In this document: piece by piece, positions 34,849 to 45,644 of the stretch | Numbering within the stretch: position 1 is the stretch's first letter | How the letters are laid out: the number at the start of each line of letters is the position of its first letter | Assembly (NCBI RefSeq): GCF_026151205.1 | Contig: NC_087081.1 | Location: forward strand, 13,992,340 to 14,056,339 | Direction of reading: 5' to 3' | DNA length: 64,000 nt | Source: Bolinopsis microptera | Lineage: Eukaryota; Ctenophora; Tentaculata; Lobata; Bolinopsidae | Position numbers and translations under genes: made by a program | The notes under the pieces: generated by a model | What the model saw: only the letters and a program-made list of their open reading frames with translations | Databases searched by the model: none | Told to the model about the DNA's origin: nothing

Positions 34849-35682
34849 TATTCTCAGTTATTACTACAGGGTGGGCCAAAAGTCAGTACCCATACGTTGG
34901 CCTTTATAGCTCAGTCACTGAGTGCCCAATTTAAATACTTCTTTCTGGTATGACTTAGTACCACCACTGGTTCGAGGAATTTGTCAACTCGAAAAATATT
35001 CGCGTTCATTTTTTTCAAATGGAGGTTCATTTTCACATTTATTTGATAGTTTGGATAGTCGGATCAAGCTAAATGTTATTGAATTGTGTTTGGCCATTCG
35101 AATTACGTTTGTCCTGAAAGAATTAGAACTGTAGCTTCTCAGATGACCGAGATATGAAGCATAACGAGTTTATTCATTACGTGTGATCAGGTGATTGGTT
35201 TACCTAATCACGTGATAAGGTGCCCCCGGTAACTACCCCGTTAAACATTATGGGAATTGTTAAGGGTGCCCAATTAAGGTGTCGTGTCACGGTTCACATA
35301 ATCACCCAGTCAATTTTGTTAACGAGATACAGAAAATGCTTGATAACTTCGTCATTTCTAATCCGTTTTGCCTTATGTTTTCAGATCATATGCAACATTT
35401 GATAATCTACCGTCTCTGAAAAAATTAGGCGTTCAGCATGTTCAGAGAAAACAATATAGGTGTTTTAATATTGAATGGGCGTGGTCTAAAATATTCGAAT
35501 TTTCAAATTTTGACGACGGAATCCTCGAACCAGTAAGTACAGTATGCCATCTGCAAAGCAACAGCTCTCAAATATAAAACACGGCGGAGCTATTAAGGCC
35601 AACGTATGGGTACTGACTTTTGGCCCACCCTGTATAAGTATGTACTATATATAGTACATACTTATAGTAATAACTGAGAATA
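34849..35682. repeat. Perfect 68-bp palindrome interrupted by a mariner-type element
   Basis: Removing the insertion 34867-35632 and one TA joins TATTCTCAGTTATTAC, TATAAGTATGTAC and TATATATAGTACATACTTAT, then AGTAATAACTGAGAATA. The rejoined sequence is its own reverse complement throughout. Confidence 0.9.
34867..35632. mobile_element. Mariner-type non-autonomous element, 766 bp
   Basis: The TIR begins CAGGGTGGGCCAAAAGTCAG and continues to TTGGCC; the inverted copy ends CCACCCTG at 35632. TA flanks both sides (34865-34866 and 35633-35634). The TIR sequence and TA target fit the Tc1/mariner superfamily. No transposase survives inside. Confidence 0.9.
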
Positions 35683-35893
35683 TACATTCCAGATTCAAGA
35701 GCACCCTCCAAATCTGACAACGTTTAAATTTTGTGGAAGAGCATCAAAAGTAACAAGTAACATATTGTGAAGCTAAGAATCTTCAAACAGAAGTTCACTA
35801 GAAGATCACTATCAAGTATCAGTGCTTCTGTACTGTCCACTCCATATCTCCAGGGTTGCAAGACAGTTCAAACACGTGACTACTTTCAGAAAT

Positions 35894-36122
35894 AGGCACT
35901 CCGACCGACCACTCCGGCTCCTGGGGAGAGTTTTACATTTTAGAATTTTCCTTTTTCCAACCGACCACTCCGGCTCCTGGGGAGAGTTTTACATTTTAGA
36001 ATTTTCCTTTTTCCAACCGACCACTCTGGCTCCTGGGGAGTTTTACATTTTAGAATTTTCCTTTTTCCAACCGACCACTCTGGCTCCTGGGGAGAGTTTT
36101 ACATTTTAGAATTTTCCTTTTT
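35894..36122 (+). repeat. About 56-bp tandem repeat, 4 copies
   Basis: The unit is CCGACCACTCCGGCTCCTGG then GGAGAGTTTTACATTTTAGA then ATTTTCCTTTTTCCAA. One copy lacks GAGA. The open frame across it (35822-36109) is a by-product. Confidence 0.9.
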
Positions 36123-36312
36123 TATTATTATTTATAATGATTTCTCACCCAAAGTAAATTTCTCTAAAGATAGTCAGAAGTTCGATCCGATCAATCCTGC
36201 ACCGCAGAGGAGATGCAGCAAGCGAGGAAGTACAGTTTAAGGGAGACAGAATCTGCCTATCTCAAGTGTCTTTATCGTACGATAAAAATGTTAACCAATT
36301 TAGTTGGTTATA

Positions 36313-36560
36313 GATGTGGATTCTCGTGGGGAGGTGACGTACATTTGTTTACTTTAATAGTAAGTACCTGCTCAGCAGAGGAAAGAGGTGATGCACATGT
36401 TGATGTTGTATTATGGAACGCTTGTAACGCTTGTAACTCCTTCTTGTTCATTGTTACCCCCTTTTGAAGGTCCCGAATTATTTTCTGAACGAAAGCTTAA
36501 AAATAACCGAGAAATCGACCTTGTTATTAACTCATTTTTATGACTGTTCTTAACTAAAAT
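36313..36560 (+). repeat. Outer arm A of the MATE segmental duplication
   Basis: Inverted, diverged counterpart at 51425-51680. Shared landmarks include GATGTGGATTCTCGT, CTGCTCAGCAGAGGAAAGAG, GAAGGTCCCGAATTATTTTC and GTTATTAACTCATTTT. The arms enclose about 15 kb with all three MATE copies. Confidence 0.85.
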
Positions 36561-36744
36561 TGCACGAGAAATCGATTTAACTAGGTTTCAGAACCTATAA
36601 ACACTTCCTTATCCCTCAAAATTGATATTTTATAGTTAATACGAGCAACAAGCAACATATTTTGATCCTTCGGTTTTACTCATGACCTAGGGCCGAGGGG
36701 GTTAAGCTAAAACCAAAAGATCGAGGCAATTGTCACCTTAGGTA

Positions 36745-36885
36745 CACGTACTCATTACTCAAGTTCGACACGCACTCTAGTTCGACACGTACTGCAGTTC
36801 GACAAACCCTAAGGTTCGACTCTGTCGAACTAAAGTGCGCTACCTGGACTCAAGTTCGACACGTACTAAATTCGACAAGAATGGC
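36745..36885. repeat. TTCGAC-type iterated motif cluster 1
   Basis: About eight copies of AGTTCGACACGTACT-like words in both orientations. Every copy uses the TTCGAC/GTCGAA spelling. Confidence 0.85.
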
Positions 36886-36949
36886 TCATCAAAAAACCTT
36901 CTATGAGGATGGTTCTATAGGTTAATATACATATTTAATTGTTAAATTA

Positions 36950-37040
36950 AATCGGGGTTTTACTGTATTTGATTATCTTTAGGTTCAACTTCTTCTATAA
37001 ACTGTGCACAATTAAAAAGTTGTATCTATGATTACATATT
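36950..37040 (-). repeat. Solo TIR end abutting the MATE 3' UTR
   Basis: CGGGGTTTTACTGTATTTGA then TTATCTTTAGGTTCAA is the same terminus as the MITE at 46253-46495 and the edge of the transposase fragment at 45.65 kb. The MATE-unit sequence (AAACTGTGCACAATTAAAAA) starts directly after it. Confidence 0.75.
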
Positions 37041-37265
37041 TCAAATTTAGCCAGTTTGTCAATTGTCATCGGTATTGAAAAATTGAAACATCGGCGATAA
37101 CAATAATGGAAGTTATGAAACCTCAATAGATTTAACGTACAGATTCAAAACCAAATCACCTCCAGTAATCATATATCTTCAAATATAAAATGTCCCAATC
37201 TAAATATCTAAATTCACCATCAGCACCCGAGGTTTAACATGCAAGTCATTTGAACAAAGCCCAGT

Positions 37266-38978
37266 TTATTGTCTGATCAAGGAAATCCCAGCTAAACTCA
37301 CACTAAATATAACAGCTGCAATAAAAGCTAGTAAAACGTTTCTTATTTCCTTCAAATCAGCGTTAGGATCTCTACCCTGATCCTCCTCGAGCAAGTCTTC
37401 CAAAATATTCTCATTAGGATCACTAGCTTTGTAATCATTCGTAGCAGTGTCCTGTGCTTGAACCAGAGCAGTCTTTTCATTTGCATCATACTTCACAGAA
37501 CATGTCGGGTTATCGTAGATTTCATTGACTGAAGTTTCTGTTCCGGCAACGCAATCACTTGAATTGCCTTTGTCTCCATCCACTCTCTCCTTAGAATTGG
37601 TAATTTCTTTGTCGATGTCAACCGTCCAAATCTTTACCGAAGCCGCCACGATCATAATAACGTCCACTACGATGCCCCCCAAGAAAATACCAGAAACTCT
37701 TAAGTCTGATAGAAATATGGTTATGAGCATTATTGGTAGTCCGATCAAATAACAGACTATACTCATAGACCATGCTGTGTACTCCTGGGCACCAAAGGCT
37801 ACGAGGATCCCTTGGTTGAGAGAAACTTGCATGTTATTTACAGGGATACCTAAGTAAGCTACCCAAATTGTTGCCAAGAATAAATCCTTAACGTCACCAT
37901 CGGAGGAAAACATCTGAACTTCTTCAGTTCTCAAGGAATAGCAAATGATAGCAAGCGTTGTGGATACCAAAATTGAGTTCAGAAGAGATAGTTTCATAAA
38001 GTATCGTGTTTTATTTGCGTCTCCCTCTACCAAAGCCATCCCGATGAGAGTAGCTGATGCTCGGGCCATACCATACGCTACGGCCCACCAAATGATTGTT
38101 AGCTGATACATTATGATTACCACAGATAAAGCATCCGCCCCGTCGAACTGACTCAAGAAAACTGCTATCTCATAAAGAAAAGATTCTGCAAAACACTCGA
38201 TAGCTCCAGCCAGGCTCAGTTTAACCATTGGTCCCCAGCCTAACAGGGCACGAGTAGAAAACCCGTTCCAAGAAAATTTCCCTTTCCTCACCATGATGAA
38301 ACAAACTGTCAACGACACCAAAAGCGGAAACAGTCGTCCTAAGATAGCAGCCAAGCTTAACCCGTCAACACCAAGCTTAAATACCGTCACTAGAGTGTAG
38401 TTGAACAGGATATGACACCCAACCATGACAACAGTGACTAAATACACGAACTTGTCGTACCCCTGTATAGCAAAGTACTTAGAAATCATGACCAGGGTGT
38501 AATCTAGATTCTCTACCACCAAAGTCATCCTCAGATAAGCCACTGCTATATCTCTATAATCCTCTCCTGGATCACTTAGATCAGGTGTGTCTGAGTACAA
38601 CCCAGAGTCAGGTAACAGGTCTACGATGAACACCAAGTTCAGACATGGACCCGCGATAATTAAGTTGACCAGGATGCCCTGAAGTAGGCATTTGAAGAGA
38701 ACAGTCCCTAACTCAGATTTCTTCTCAGAGCCATGAACCTGGGGCCCGTATGTGTCAAATATAGAGGAGTATCCGGAGGAAACTGAAGTTACAGCAACAT
38801 TGAAGAGCGTGTTAGCTAGTCCCACCCCTGCCAAGTGAGCCTGGTTCATCTGACCAGCAAAGACCAGGGTTATAAACGCCATCAGGCTATACACACCCGT
38901 TATGAAGATAAAGGACGCTGAAAGGCGGAGAAATTCCCATTCTTTGGTGAAAAACGAACGAAGGTTAAACTTAAACAT
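37266..38978 (-). CDS. MATE-family efflux transporter (SLC47-like), minus copy
   Basis: Multidrug and toxin extrusion transporter: a proton-coupled antiporter exporting organic cations at the plasma or organelle membrane (family knowledge). 570 aa from MFKFNLRSFF. The open frame runs 54 codons further upstream to 39140, but homology with the plus copy starts at this Met, so I prefer it. Landmarks: LAGVGLANTLFNVAVTS and SSGYSSIFDTYGPQVHG, matching the eukaryotic MATE N-lobe; a second lobe with ECFAESFLYEIAVFLSQ (a conserved acidic residue in TM7); many hydrophobic helices; and an acidic cytosolic linker before a last helix (LLAFIAAVIFSVSLAG), as in 13-helix animal MATEs. It is intronless over the ORF. 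It differs from the plus copy by scattered substitutions concentrated in the linker (for example Asp-Cys-Val-Ala-Gly against Asp-Cys-Val-Ala-Cys-Arg). Confidence 0.88.
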   Translation of the reverse strand: MFKFNLRSFFTKEWEFLRLSASFIFITGVYSLMAFITLVFAGQMNQAHLAGVGLANTLFNVAVTSVSSGYSSIFDTYGPQVHGSEKKSELGTVLFKCLLQGILVNLIIAGPCLNLVFIVDLLPDSGLYSDTPDLSDPGEDYRDIAVAYLRMTLVVENLDYTLVMISKYFAIQGYDKFVYLVTVVMVGCHILFNYTLVTVFKLGVDGLSLAAILGRLFPLLVSLTVCFIMVRKGKFSWNGFSTRALLGWGPMVKLSLAGAIECFAESFLYEIAVFLSQFDGADALSVVIIMYQLTIIWWAVAYGMARASATLIGMALVEGDANKTRYFMKLSLLNSILVSTTLAIICYSLRTEEVQMFSSDGDVKDLFLATIWVAYLGIPVNNMQVSLNQGILVAFGAQEYTAWSMSIVCYLIGLPIMLITIFLSDLRVSGIFLGGIVVDVIMIVAASVKIWTVDIDKEITNSKERVDGDKGNSSDCVAGTETSVNEIYDNPTCSVKYDANEKTALVQAQDTATNDYKASDPNENILEDLLEEDQGRDPNADLKEIRNVLLAFIAAVIFSVSLAGISLIRQ

Positions 38979-39249
38979 AAAAACACTGGCACTTAATACA
39001 AACTGTCCGTTCGAAAAGATAACTGCGACTGTCGAACTGAATTCAAGCGACAAGCCTTTACGATCTTGAAATGTATTCATTTGTTTGTTTTCCACTTGTC
39101 TCATGCTGTTATCAAACAATTGCAATTGCACAAATTTCATCCAGCTTTTGATTTGGGATTCCTCCCCAGCAACTTATACAATACAAGCTAAGCATAAAGA
39201 AAAGGTGCCGTTCTCAATGCGGTTCGGCTTTGTATTAGAGTATTATAGA

Positions 39250-39392
39250 GATTCCTTAAGGTAATCGTACTGCAGTGCGACACGTACTCTAGTGCGACAA
39301 TTAGTACTCTAGTGCGAAGTCCGACAAAAACACCCTCTGTCGCACTACAGTACGTGTCGCACTACGATCCAGGTAGCGTACTCTAGTGCGAC
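39250..39392. repeat. TGCGAC-type iterated motif cluster 2
   Basis: AGTGCGACACGTACT-like words repeat in both orientations (for example CGTACTCTAGTGCGACA and TGTCGCACTACAGTACG). All copies use the TGCGAC spelling. Contains ATCCAGGTAGCG, shared with 43.2 kb. Confidence 0.85.
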
Positions 39393-39395
39393 AAA

Positions 39396-42300
39396 ATATC
39401 CTGACTTATTTCCAAGTTCTGGTCACATATAAGACAGCGCCAACCAGATTCATTATCAACGAAGAGAACAAAGACGACTTTTTCGAAGCTCAGTCAGAAA
39501 TGAGAAAATCTATCATTGACCTTAATCCAAGAACTTCAATCGAACATCGACTTACTCACCAATCAAAATAATTTAGCAGACAATGTCCGTAATTATGAAA
39601 CTGAACTTATAAAGACATTAACAAACGACTTTCAGAACATCTTCGCGACATGGCCTCGAAGTGTTTCAAACAAACCAAACCACCCAAAAAGTCTCACACC
39701 TCAAACAAACCTTGGTTTAACTGGAAAACGAGATTAGGTAAAAGAGAATTTCGTAAAGCTACAGATGCAACCTCAAAATTCCCGTCAAACAACCTTATAC
39801 GTGAAAACTATTATCTTGTCAAGGGTAGCTATAAGCGTTTGAAGAACTCTGCAAAAAACGAATTCTTCTCACGTATGAATGAGGACATAGAGGGGGAGGG
39901 AAATTCTCAACTGGCAATCTTTCAAAAAACTAAAAAATCAGAAAAAGGAAACGTTAAATTTTGACAGTCATGATATGAATAGATTCGAGTCTTTTTTTGG
40001 TAACCTATATTCTGATAACCACAAAACAATAAATGAAAATAAAAAAGTTTCTATGATTGATCAAGCTGACTTGATAAATCAAGGTGCAACTCATCCTGAG
40101 TAACTCAACAGCTTAATCACCACAACAGAACTTGACTCTAGTATAAAATCCCTCAAAAATGGTAAAGCTTCCTCGCTCGACATGATTAATAATGAAATTA
40201 TAAAATCTCTGGATACCAATCATAAATTAATTATGTTGAACCTCTTCAACGCCTGCTTCTCACAAGGAATTTATCCCTGGAACGTCAGCATCATATCTCC
40301 ACTTCATAAAAAGGGAAATAAATCGGATCCTGACAACTACCGCGCAGTTGCTGTCAGCAGTGTCATAGGAAAACTCTTCTCAACTATTCTCTTAGAACGA
40401 CTCATTCACTTCCGCTCTGAAAACTGCCCTGATCCACCTAACCAACTAGGCTTCACAAAGAAAGCTCAAACATACGATCACATATACTAACCATGAAAAC
40501 TATAGCATCAAAATATAAACTTTTGGGGAAACCTGTATATGCAGTATTTGTTGATTTTAAAAAAGCATTCGACTCAGTCTGCGGCCGTCAAGCCCTTTTC
40601 CTCAAAGTCGCAAAAAATGGCATAACTGGAAACTTCTACAATGTCCTCAAAAATATGTACTCAAACTCGTACGCTTACATAAAATTATCTGGTCATCTCA
40701 GTAAACGCTTTCAGATACGTACAGAACAAGGTCACCCACTCTTACCTGACCTTTTTAAAGTTTTTCTCAGTAATATGTCCTGCCTCCTAGACTTTCCAAA
40801 TTGCCCCGTACTTTCAAATATTACTGTTAGCCACCTGCTGTGGGCGGAGGACCTTATACTCCTTTCACTCGACCAGGAAACCACTCAAATGCAACTTAAT
40901 ATTCTCGGTAATTTTTGTAAGGAGTGGGGCATTGAAATCAATGAACTCAAAACTCAAGCAGTCATCTTTGGTAAGAAAGCGTTAAAACAGGACGTACAAA
41001 ACATCAAATTTACACTCAACGGATCTAATCTTGAAATTGTCGACAGTTATTGTTACCTTGGATTTGAACTTCATCAATCGGGTCAAGTGCAGATCGCTCA
41101 ACAAAACCTTAAAACCAAAGCAATATGCGTGCATTTTTTGGCCTGAAAAGGGTTGTCATGCGATCAAAGTTATCTTTTAAAGCACTCCTTACACTGTTCG
41201 ACTCTCTCATCAAGCCCATTTTATTATATGGTGCTCCAATATGAACACCCACTAGTGCGATCAACAAATCTCTTTGCAAAACGATTAACTCGACAGAAGC
41301 AACCGCTACTAACTTACTTTAAAAAATCAGCGCCTCTCTGCAAGAAAGAGTGCATATTTCATTCCTAAAATGGGCATTGGGAGTCCATCGTAAAGCATCA
41401 AATGTAGGTGTATGGGGAGAGACAGGGAGAATTCCTCTGATTTATCAATCAATTCGCTTAACATTAAATTACTTCAAAAGGCTAAATACAAAATCAAATT
41501 CGAATTCGTTTGTAACTGCAGCCGTAAAAGAACAAAAATCACTAAACTTACCTTGGTATCGATACATAAAACCATTCCTTGAACTAGATGAAATTTACAA
41601 ACTAGATCACGTAACCGCGCACCGAATTCTCAATACAAATGCAGCCAACAAAGCCGAGCCCAACCCTGTAAGTGATCACAAATTATTAAAAGACTCCCTC
41701 AAAAATCAGTCAAATTTTAGTCAATGTATCAAACCACTATGCAGCAAAAAGTATAGAATTCCTAACATCATCGAAGCTCTAACCAATCAATTCAAAAAAT
41801 GTTGGGAATATCAGAAATCTACTTCTTCTAAACTCTCATTCTATCACTCAATCAAACACACCTTTAAACGAGAGCCCTACTTTCACTTATGCAAAGGCTT
41901 CTCTCGTCGTTATAGCACCACAAAACTTAGAATCAGCGCCCATGATCTCCATGTTGAAAAAGGCAGATACTCCAACACACCCCGTGAGCAAAGACTATGT
42001 GCTTGGTGTCAATCAAGTATGGGCGTCGAGACCATCGAAGACGAGTCACATGTTCTCTACATATGTGACTTGTATTCAAAACAAAGGTCGAAATTAGTCA
42101 AAAATCTTTCTCGAATGCCACTCATTGAAATAAGCACTGAAATCACCGACTCAAGCAATATCAATGAAACAAATCTCAAAGTCCATCTTATGGAAATTTT
42201 GTCTCCTAACTCAACTGTAATTCCTCAAAATCACCAGAGCCTCCATATTCACTGCCACCGTTCACTTAATAAGTTAATATTCAACCAAACACCCCCACAG

Positions 42301-42480
42301 TATATTCAATTTCAAGAAAGGCGCTCCTATGCTGTCAATTGTGTGTGCACTTATTTCCTTCGCTGCTCCGAAGAACGAAATAGCTTCACCGAAGATATGC
42401 GTCAACGTAATTCAAATGCACGAAACTTAAACAATTTTACTATCAACTTGGTGAGAACCTCGCGAATTAGTCATAATTAA
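39396..42480 (+). pseudogene. Degenerate LINE (non-LTR) reverse transcriptase
   Basis: RT domain spread over several frames: linker (39386-39964), fingers with SIISPLHKKGNKSDPDNYRA (40182-40490), palm with AVFVDFKKAFDS (motif A) and HLLWAEDLILLS (40493-41146), then connection and C-terminal part (41153-42480). The latter includes a zinc-binding-like LCAWCQ and ESHVLYICDLY. Motif C reads WAED instead of FADD, so one catalytic Asp is Glu. With the frameshifts and stops near 39964, 40130, 40488 and 41146, the copy is dead. The N-terminal endonuclease is absent. It lies between the two inverted MATE genes. The family resembles the CR1/Jockey group; the exact clade is unsure. Confidence 0.85.
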
Positions 42481-42900
42481 GATTTAAGGATAACCCTGGC
42501 CCTGACTTCAAGGAAAGATGAATGTTTTCATTAATCTCTGTACAATTATGACGGTCCATGATAATGGATCTATAATTTAATTTTAATCCTGTGTAATCCT
42601 GTGTAAAAATCCATGACACATCCTATCCTTCTTATGGACCATTAAGTGATTTGTCAGGTCGGTTCACGTCACTTATTTCGAAGTGATCTTGCGAATACGA
42701 TTCGTCGGTTCACATCACGTGTTTCGAAGTTATCCACTGATCATAATTCCTTCGGGTCAGTTCAAGCCACGTATGCAGTGTGTGATCCACTGGGTAACTC
42801 TTAAGCAGCATATGATCCTCATTCCTATCGTATGAAGGTATATCTCCGATCGGGATAACAAGTTCATATGCTTGGGCCATAAATAAGGTCACGAATCACG

Positions 42901-43139
42901 ATGATTCTACCAAAGCATCGAACAACATCAACATGTCTTCTTCAATCACCTTCAATCCTGGACGCACTAATGGTTCAAGAAACTTTATCCGCGATCATGG
43001 ATACCGCTACTGTCTGGATAAGAATCGCGACGACAAGACCTACTGGCGATGCACTGAGAAGACCTGTTCCGGATGTCTCAGTCTGACGAACAATTTATTT
43101 AACCCCATTACTCATACACGACTACACTCTTGTCATTAA
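42901..43139 (+). pseudogene. FLYWCH zinc-finger fragment
   Basis: In the frame 42933-43139, NPGRTNGSRNFIRDHGYRYC, then DKTYWRCTEKTCSGCLS, then THTRLHSCH fits a FLYWCH finger (C-x4-C and H-x3-H ligands with a YWRC core). FLYWCH domains occur in Mutator-like transposase proteins and in some host factors. Only 68 codons remain, directly before a TGCGAC-motif cluster, so this is likely a transposon or exon fragment. Confidence 0.65.
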
Positions 43140-43165
43140 AAACGGAAAGTAACATCTTTATTGAA

Positions 43166-43215
43166 TGTGTAAAGTGTTTTGTCGCACTTTAGTTCGTGTC
43201 GCACTACAGTCCAGG
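43166..43215. repeat. GTCGCAC-type motif cluster 3
   Basis: TTTTGTCGCACTTTAGTTCG then TGTCGCACTACAGTCCAGGTAGC; TGCGAC spelling as in cluster 2. Together clusters 2 and 3 bracket the LINE and FLYWCH block in inverted orientation. Confidence 0.75.
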
Positions 43216-43311
43216 TAGCGCACTATAGATGTCAGAAAATCTGCCATTGAACCCTGTCATCTTATGATGAGGACCCGGCAATATAACCGTTGGATCACGA
43301 GCAGAAACTAT

Positions 43312-43432
43312 TTGTCGAACTAGAGTACACTACCTGAACTCTAGTTCGAAACGTACCGAAGTTCGACAGGGGTGATATCTGCTGAACTTAAGTTGTCGAA
43401 CTATAATAGTGCGTGTCAAACTAGAGTACGTA
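43312..43432. repeat. GTCGAAC-type motif cluster 4
   Basis: Words such as TGTCGAACTAGAGTAC and CTAGTTCGAAACGTACC; TTCGAC spelling as in cluster 1. It lies just upstream of the plus-strand MATE copy. Confidence 0.75.
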
Positions 43433-43629
43433 AATCACTTTAATTGTTGCGTGAGATCTGAGTCAGTTATTTCCAACGTGACTTCAATTCTCTTGTTTTC
43501 TCCACAACTCCGCAACTTTTAATTCCAGTTTAATTCCACGTAATAGAGAACGAACTAGGAAGTAGATTTCGTGAATGCCCCGGAAACTGCTGTCTTTATT
43601 AGTATAGTCTGTATAGTTTCAATGTTGTT

Positions 43630-45339
43630 ATGTTTAAGTTTAACCTTCGTTCTTTTATCACCAAAGAATGGGAATTTCTCCGCCTTTCAGCGTCCTTTAT
43701 CTTCATAACGGGTGTGTATAGCCTGATGGCGTTTATAACCCTGGTCTTTGCTGGTCAGATGAACCAGGCTCACTTGGCAGGGGTGGGACTAGCTAACACG
43801 CTCTTCAATGTTGCTGTAACTTCAGTTTCCTCCGGATACTCCTCTGTATTTGACACATACGGGCCCCAGGTTCATGGCTCTGAGAAGAAATCTGAGTTAG
43901 GGACTGTTCTCTTCAAATGCCTACTACAGGGCATGCTGGTCAACTTAATTATATTGGGTCCATACCTGAACTTGGTGTTCATCATAGACCTGTTACCTGA
44001 CTCTGGGTTGTACTCAGACACACCTGATCTAAGTGATCCAGGAGAGGATTATAGAGATATAGCAGTGGCTTATCTGAGGATGACTTTGGTGGTAGAGAAT
44101 CTAGATTACACCCTGGTCATGATTTCTAAGTACTTTGCTATCCAGGGGTACGACAAGTTCGTGTATTTAGTCACTGTTGTCATGGTTGGGTGTCATATCC
44201 TGTTCAACTACACTCTAGTGACGGTATTTAAGCTTGGTGTTGACGGGTTAAGCTTGGCTGCTATCTTAGGACGACTGTTTCCGCTTTTAGTGTCGTTGAC
44301 AGTTTGTTTCATCATGGTGAGGAGAGGGAAATTTTCTTGGAACGGGTTTTCTACTCGTGCCCTGTTAGGCTGGGGACCAATGGTTAAACTGGGCCTGGCT
44401 GGAGCTATCGAGTGTTTTGCAGAATCTTTCCTTTATGAGATAGCAGTTTTCTTGAGTCAGTTCGACGGGGCGGATGCTTTATCTGTGGTAATCATAATGT
44501 ATCAGCTAACAATCATTTGGTGGGCCGTAGCGTATGGTATGGCCCGAGCATCAGCTACTCTCATTGGGATGGCTTTGGGAGAGGGAGACGCAAATAAAAC
44601 ACGATACTTTATGAAACTATCTCTTCTGAACTCAATTTTAGTATCCACAACGCTTGCTATCATTTGCTATTCCTTGAGAACTGAAGAAGTTCTGATGTTT
44701 TCCTCCGATGGTGACGTTAAGGATTTATTCTTGGCAACGATTTGGGTAGCTTGCCTGGGTATCCCCGTAAATAACGTGCAAGTATCTCTCAACGAAGGGA
44801 TCCTCGTAGCTTTTGGTGCCCAGGAGTACACAGCATGGTCTATGAGTATAGTCTGTTATTTGATCGGACTACCAATAATTCTCATAACCATATTTCTATC
44901 AGACTTAAGGGTTTCTGGTATTTTCTTGGGGGCCATCGTAGTGGATGTTGTTATGATCGTGACGGCTTCGGTAAAGATTTGGACGGTTGACATCGACAAA
45001 GAAATTGCCAATTCTAAGGAGAGAGTGGATGGAGACAAAGGAAATTCTCGTGATTGCGTTGCCTGCAGAACTGAAACGTCAGCCAATGAAATCTACAATG
45101 ACCCGACATGTTCTGTGAAGTATGATGCATATGAAAAGACTGTTCAAGCACAGGAGACTGCTACTAATAATGACGAAGCTAGTGATCCTAATGATGATAT
45201 TTTGGAAGACTTGCTCGAGGAGGATCAGGGTAGAGATCCTAACGCTGATTTGAAGGAAATAAGAAACGTTTTACTAGCTTTTATTGCAGCTGTTTTATTC
45301 TGTGTGAGTTTAGCTGGGATTTCCTTGATCAGACAATAA
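43630..45339 (+). CDS. MATE-family efflux transporter (SLC47-like), plus copy
   Basis: 569 aa, nearly identical to the inverted copy at 37266-38978. Start MFKFNLRSFITKEW. Same landmarks: QAHLAGVGLANTLFNV, ECFAESFLYEIAVFLSQ, WWAVAYGMARASATLIGMAL and the C-terminal helix LLAFIAAVLFCVSLAG. Intronless. Homology with the minus copy continues about 290 bp past the stop, through the 3' UTR, and ends at a transposon terminus (about 45650). It ends abruptly at the start codon on the other side: upstream sequences of the copies are unrelated, apart from ATAACA shared with the third copy. Mostly conservative differences and an intact frame suggest both genes are functional or very recent. No promoter is recognised. 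Confidence 0.88.
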   Translation: MFKFNLRSFITKEWEFLRLSASFIFITGVYSLMAFITLVFAGQMNQAHLAGVGLANTLFNVAVTSVSSGYSSVFDTYGPQVHGSEKKSELGTVLFKCLLQGMLVNLIILGPYLNLVFIIDLLPDSGLYSDTPDLSDPGEDYRDIAVAYLRMTLVVENLDYTLVMISKYFAIQGYDKFVYLVTVVMVGCHILFNYTLVTVFKLGVDGLSLAAILGRLFPLLVSLTVCFIMVRRGKFSWNGFSTRALLGWGPMVKLGLAGAIECFAESFLYEIAVFLSQFDGADALSVVIIMYQLTIIWWAVAYGMARASATLIGMALGEGDANKTRYFMKLSLLNSILVSTTLAIICYSLRTEEVLMFSSDGDVKDLFLATIWVACLGIPVNNVQVSLNEGILVAFGAQEYTAWSMSIVCYLIGLPIILITIFLSDLRVSGIFLGAIVVDVVMIVTASVKIWTVDIDKEIANSKERVDGDKGNSRDCVACRTETSANEIYNDPTCSVKYDAYEKTVQAQETATNNDEASDPNDDILEDLLEEDQGRDPNADLKEIRNVLLAFIAAVLFCVSLAGISLIRQ

Positions 45340-45644
45340 ACTGGGCTTTGTTCAAATGGCTTGAATGTTAAACCCCGGTTGCTGATGGTGAATTGAGATA
45401 TTTCGATTGGGACGTATTATATTCGAAGGTATATGATTATTGGAGGTGATTTAGTTCTGAATCTGTACGTCAAATCTATTGAGGTGTCAGAACTTCCATT
45501 ATTGTTATCGACGATGTTTCAATTTTTCAATACTGATGACAAATGACATGAAAAACTGGCTAAATTTGAAATATGTAATCGTAGATACAACTTTTTAATT
45601 GTACACAGTTTAAAGAGGAATTTTGAACCTAAAGATAATCAAAT

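Noticed and set aside
38979-39140. 54-codon N-terminal extension of the minus MATE
   Set aside because: Absent from the plus copy; homology begins at the internal Met, so the extension is likely fortuitous.
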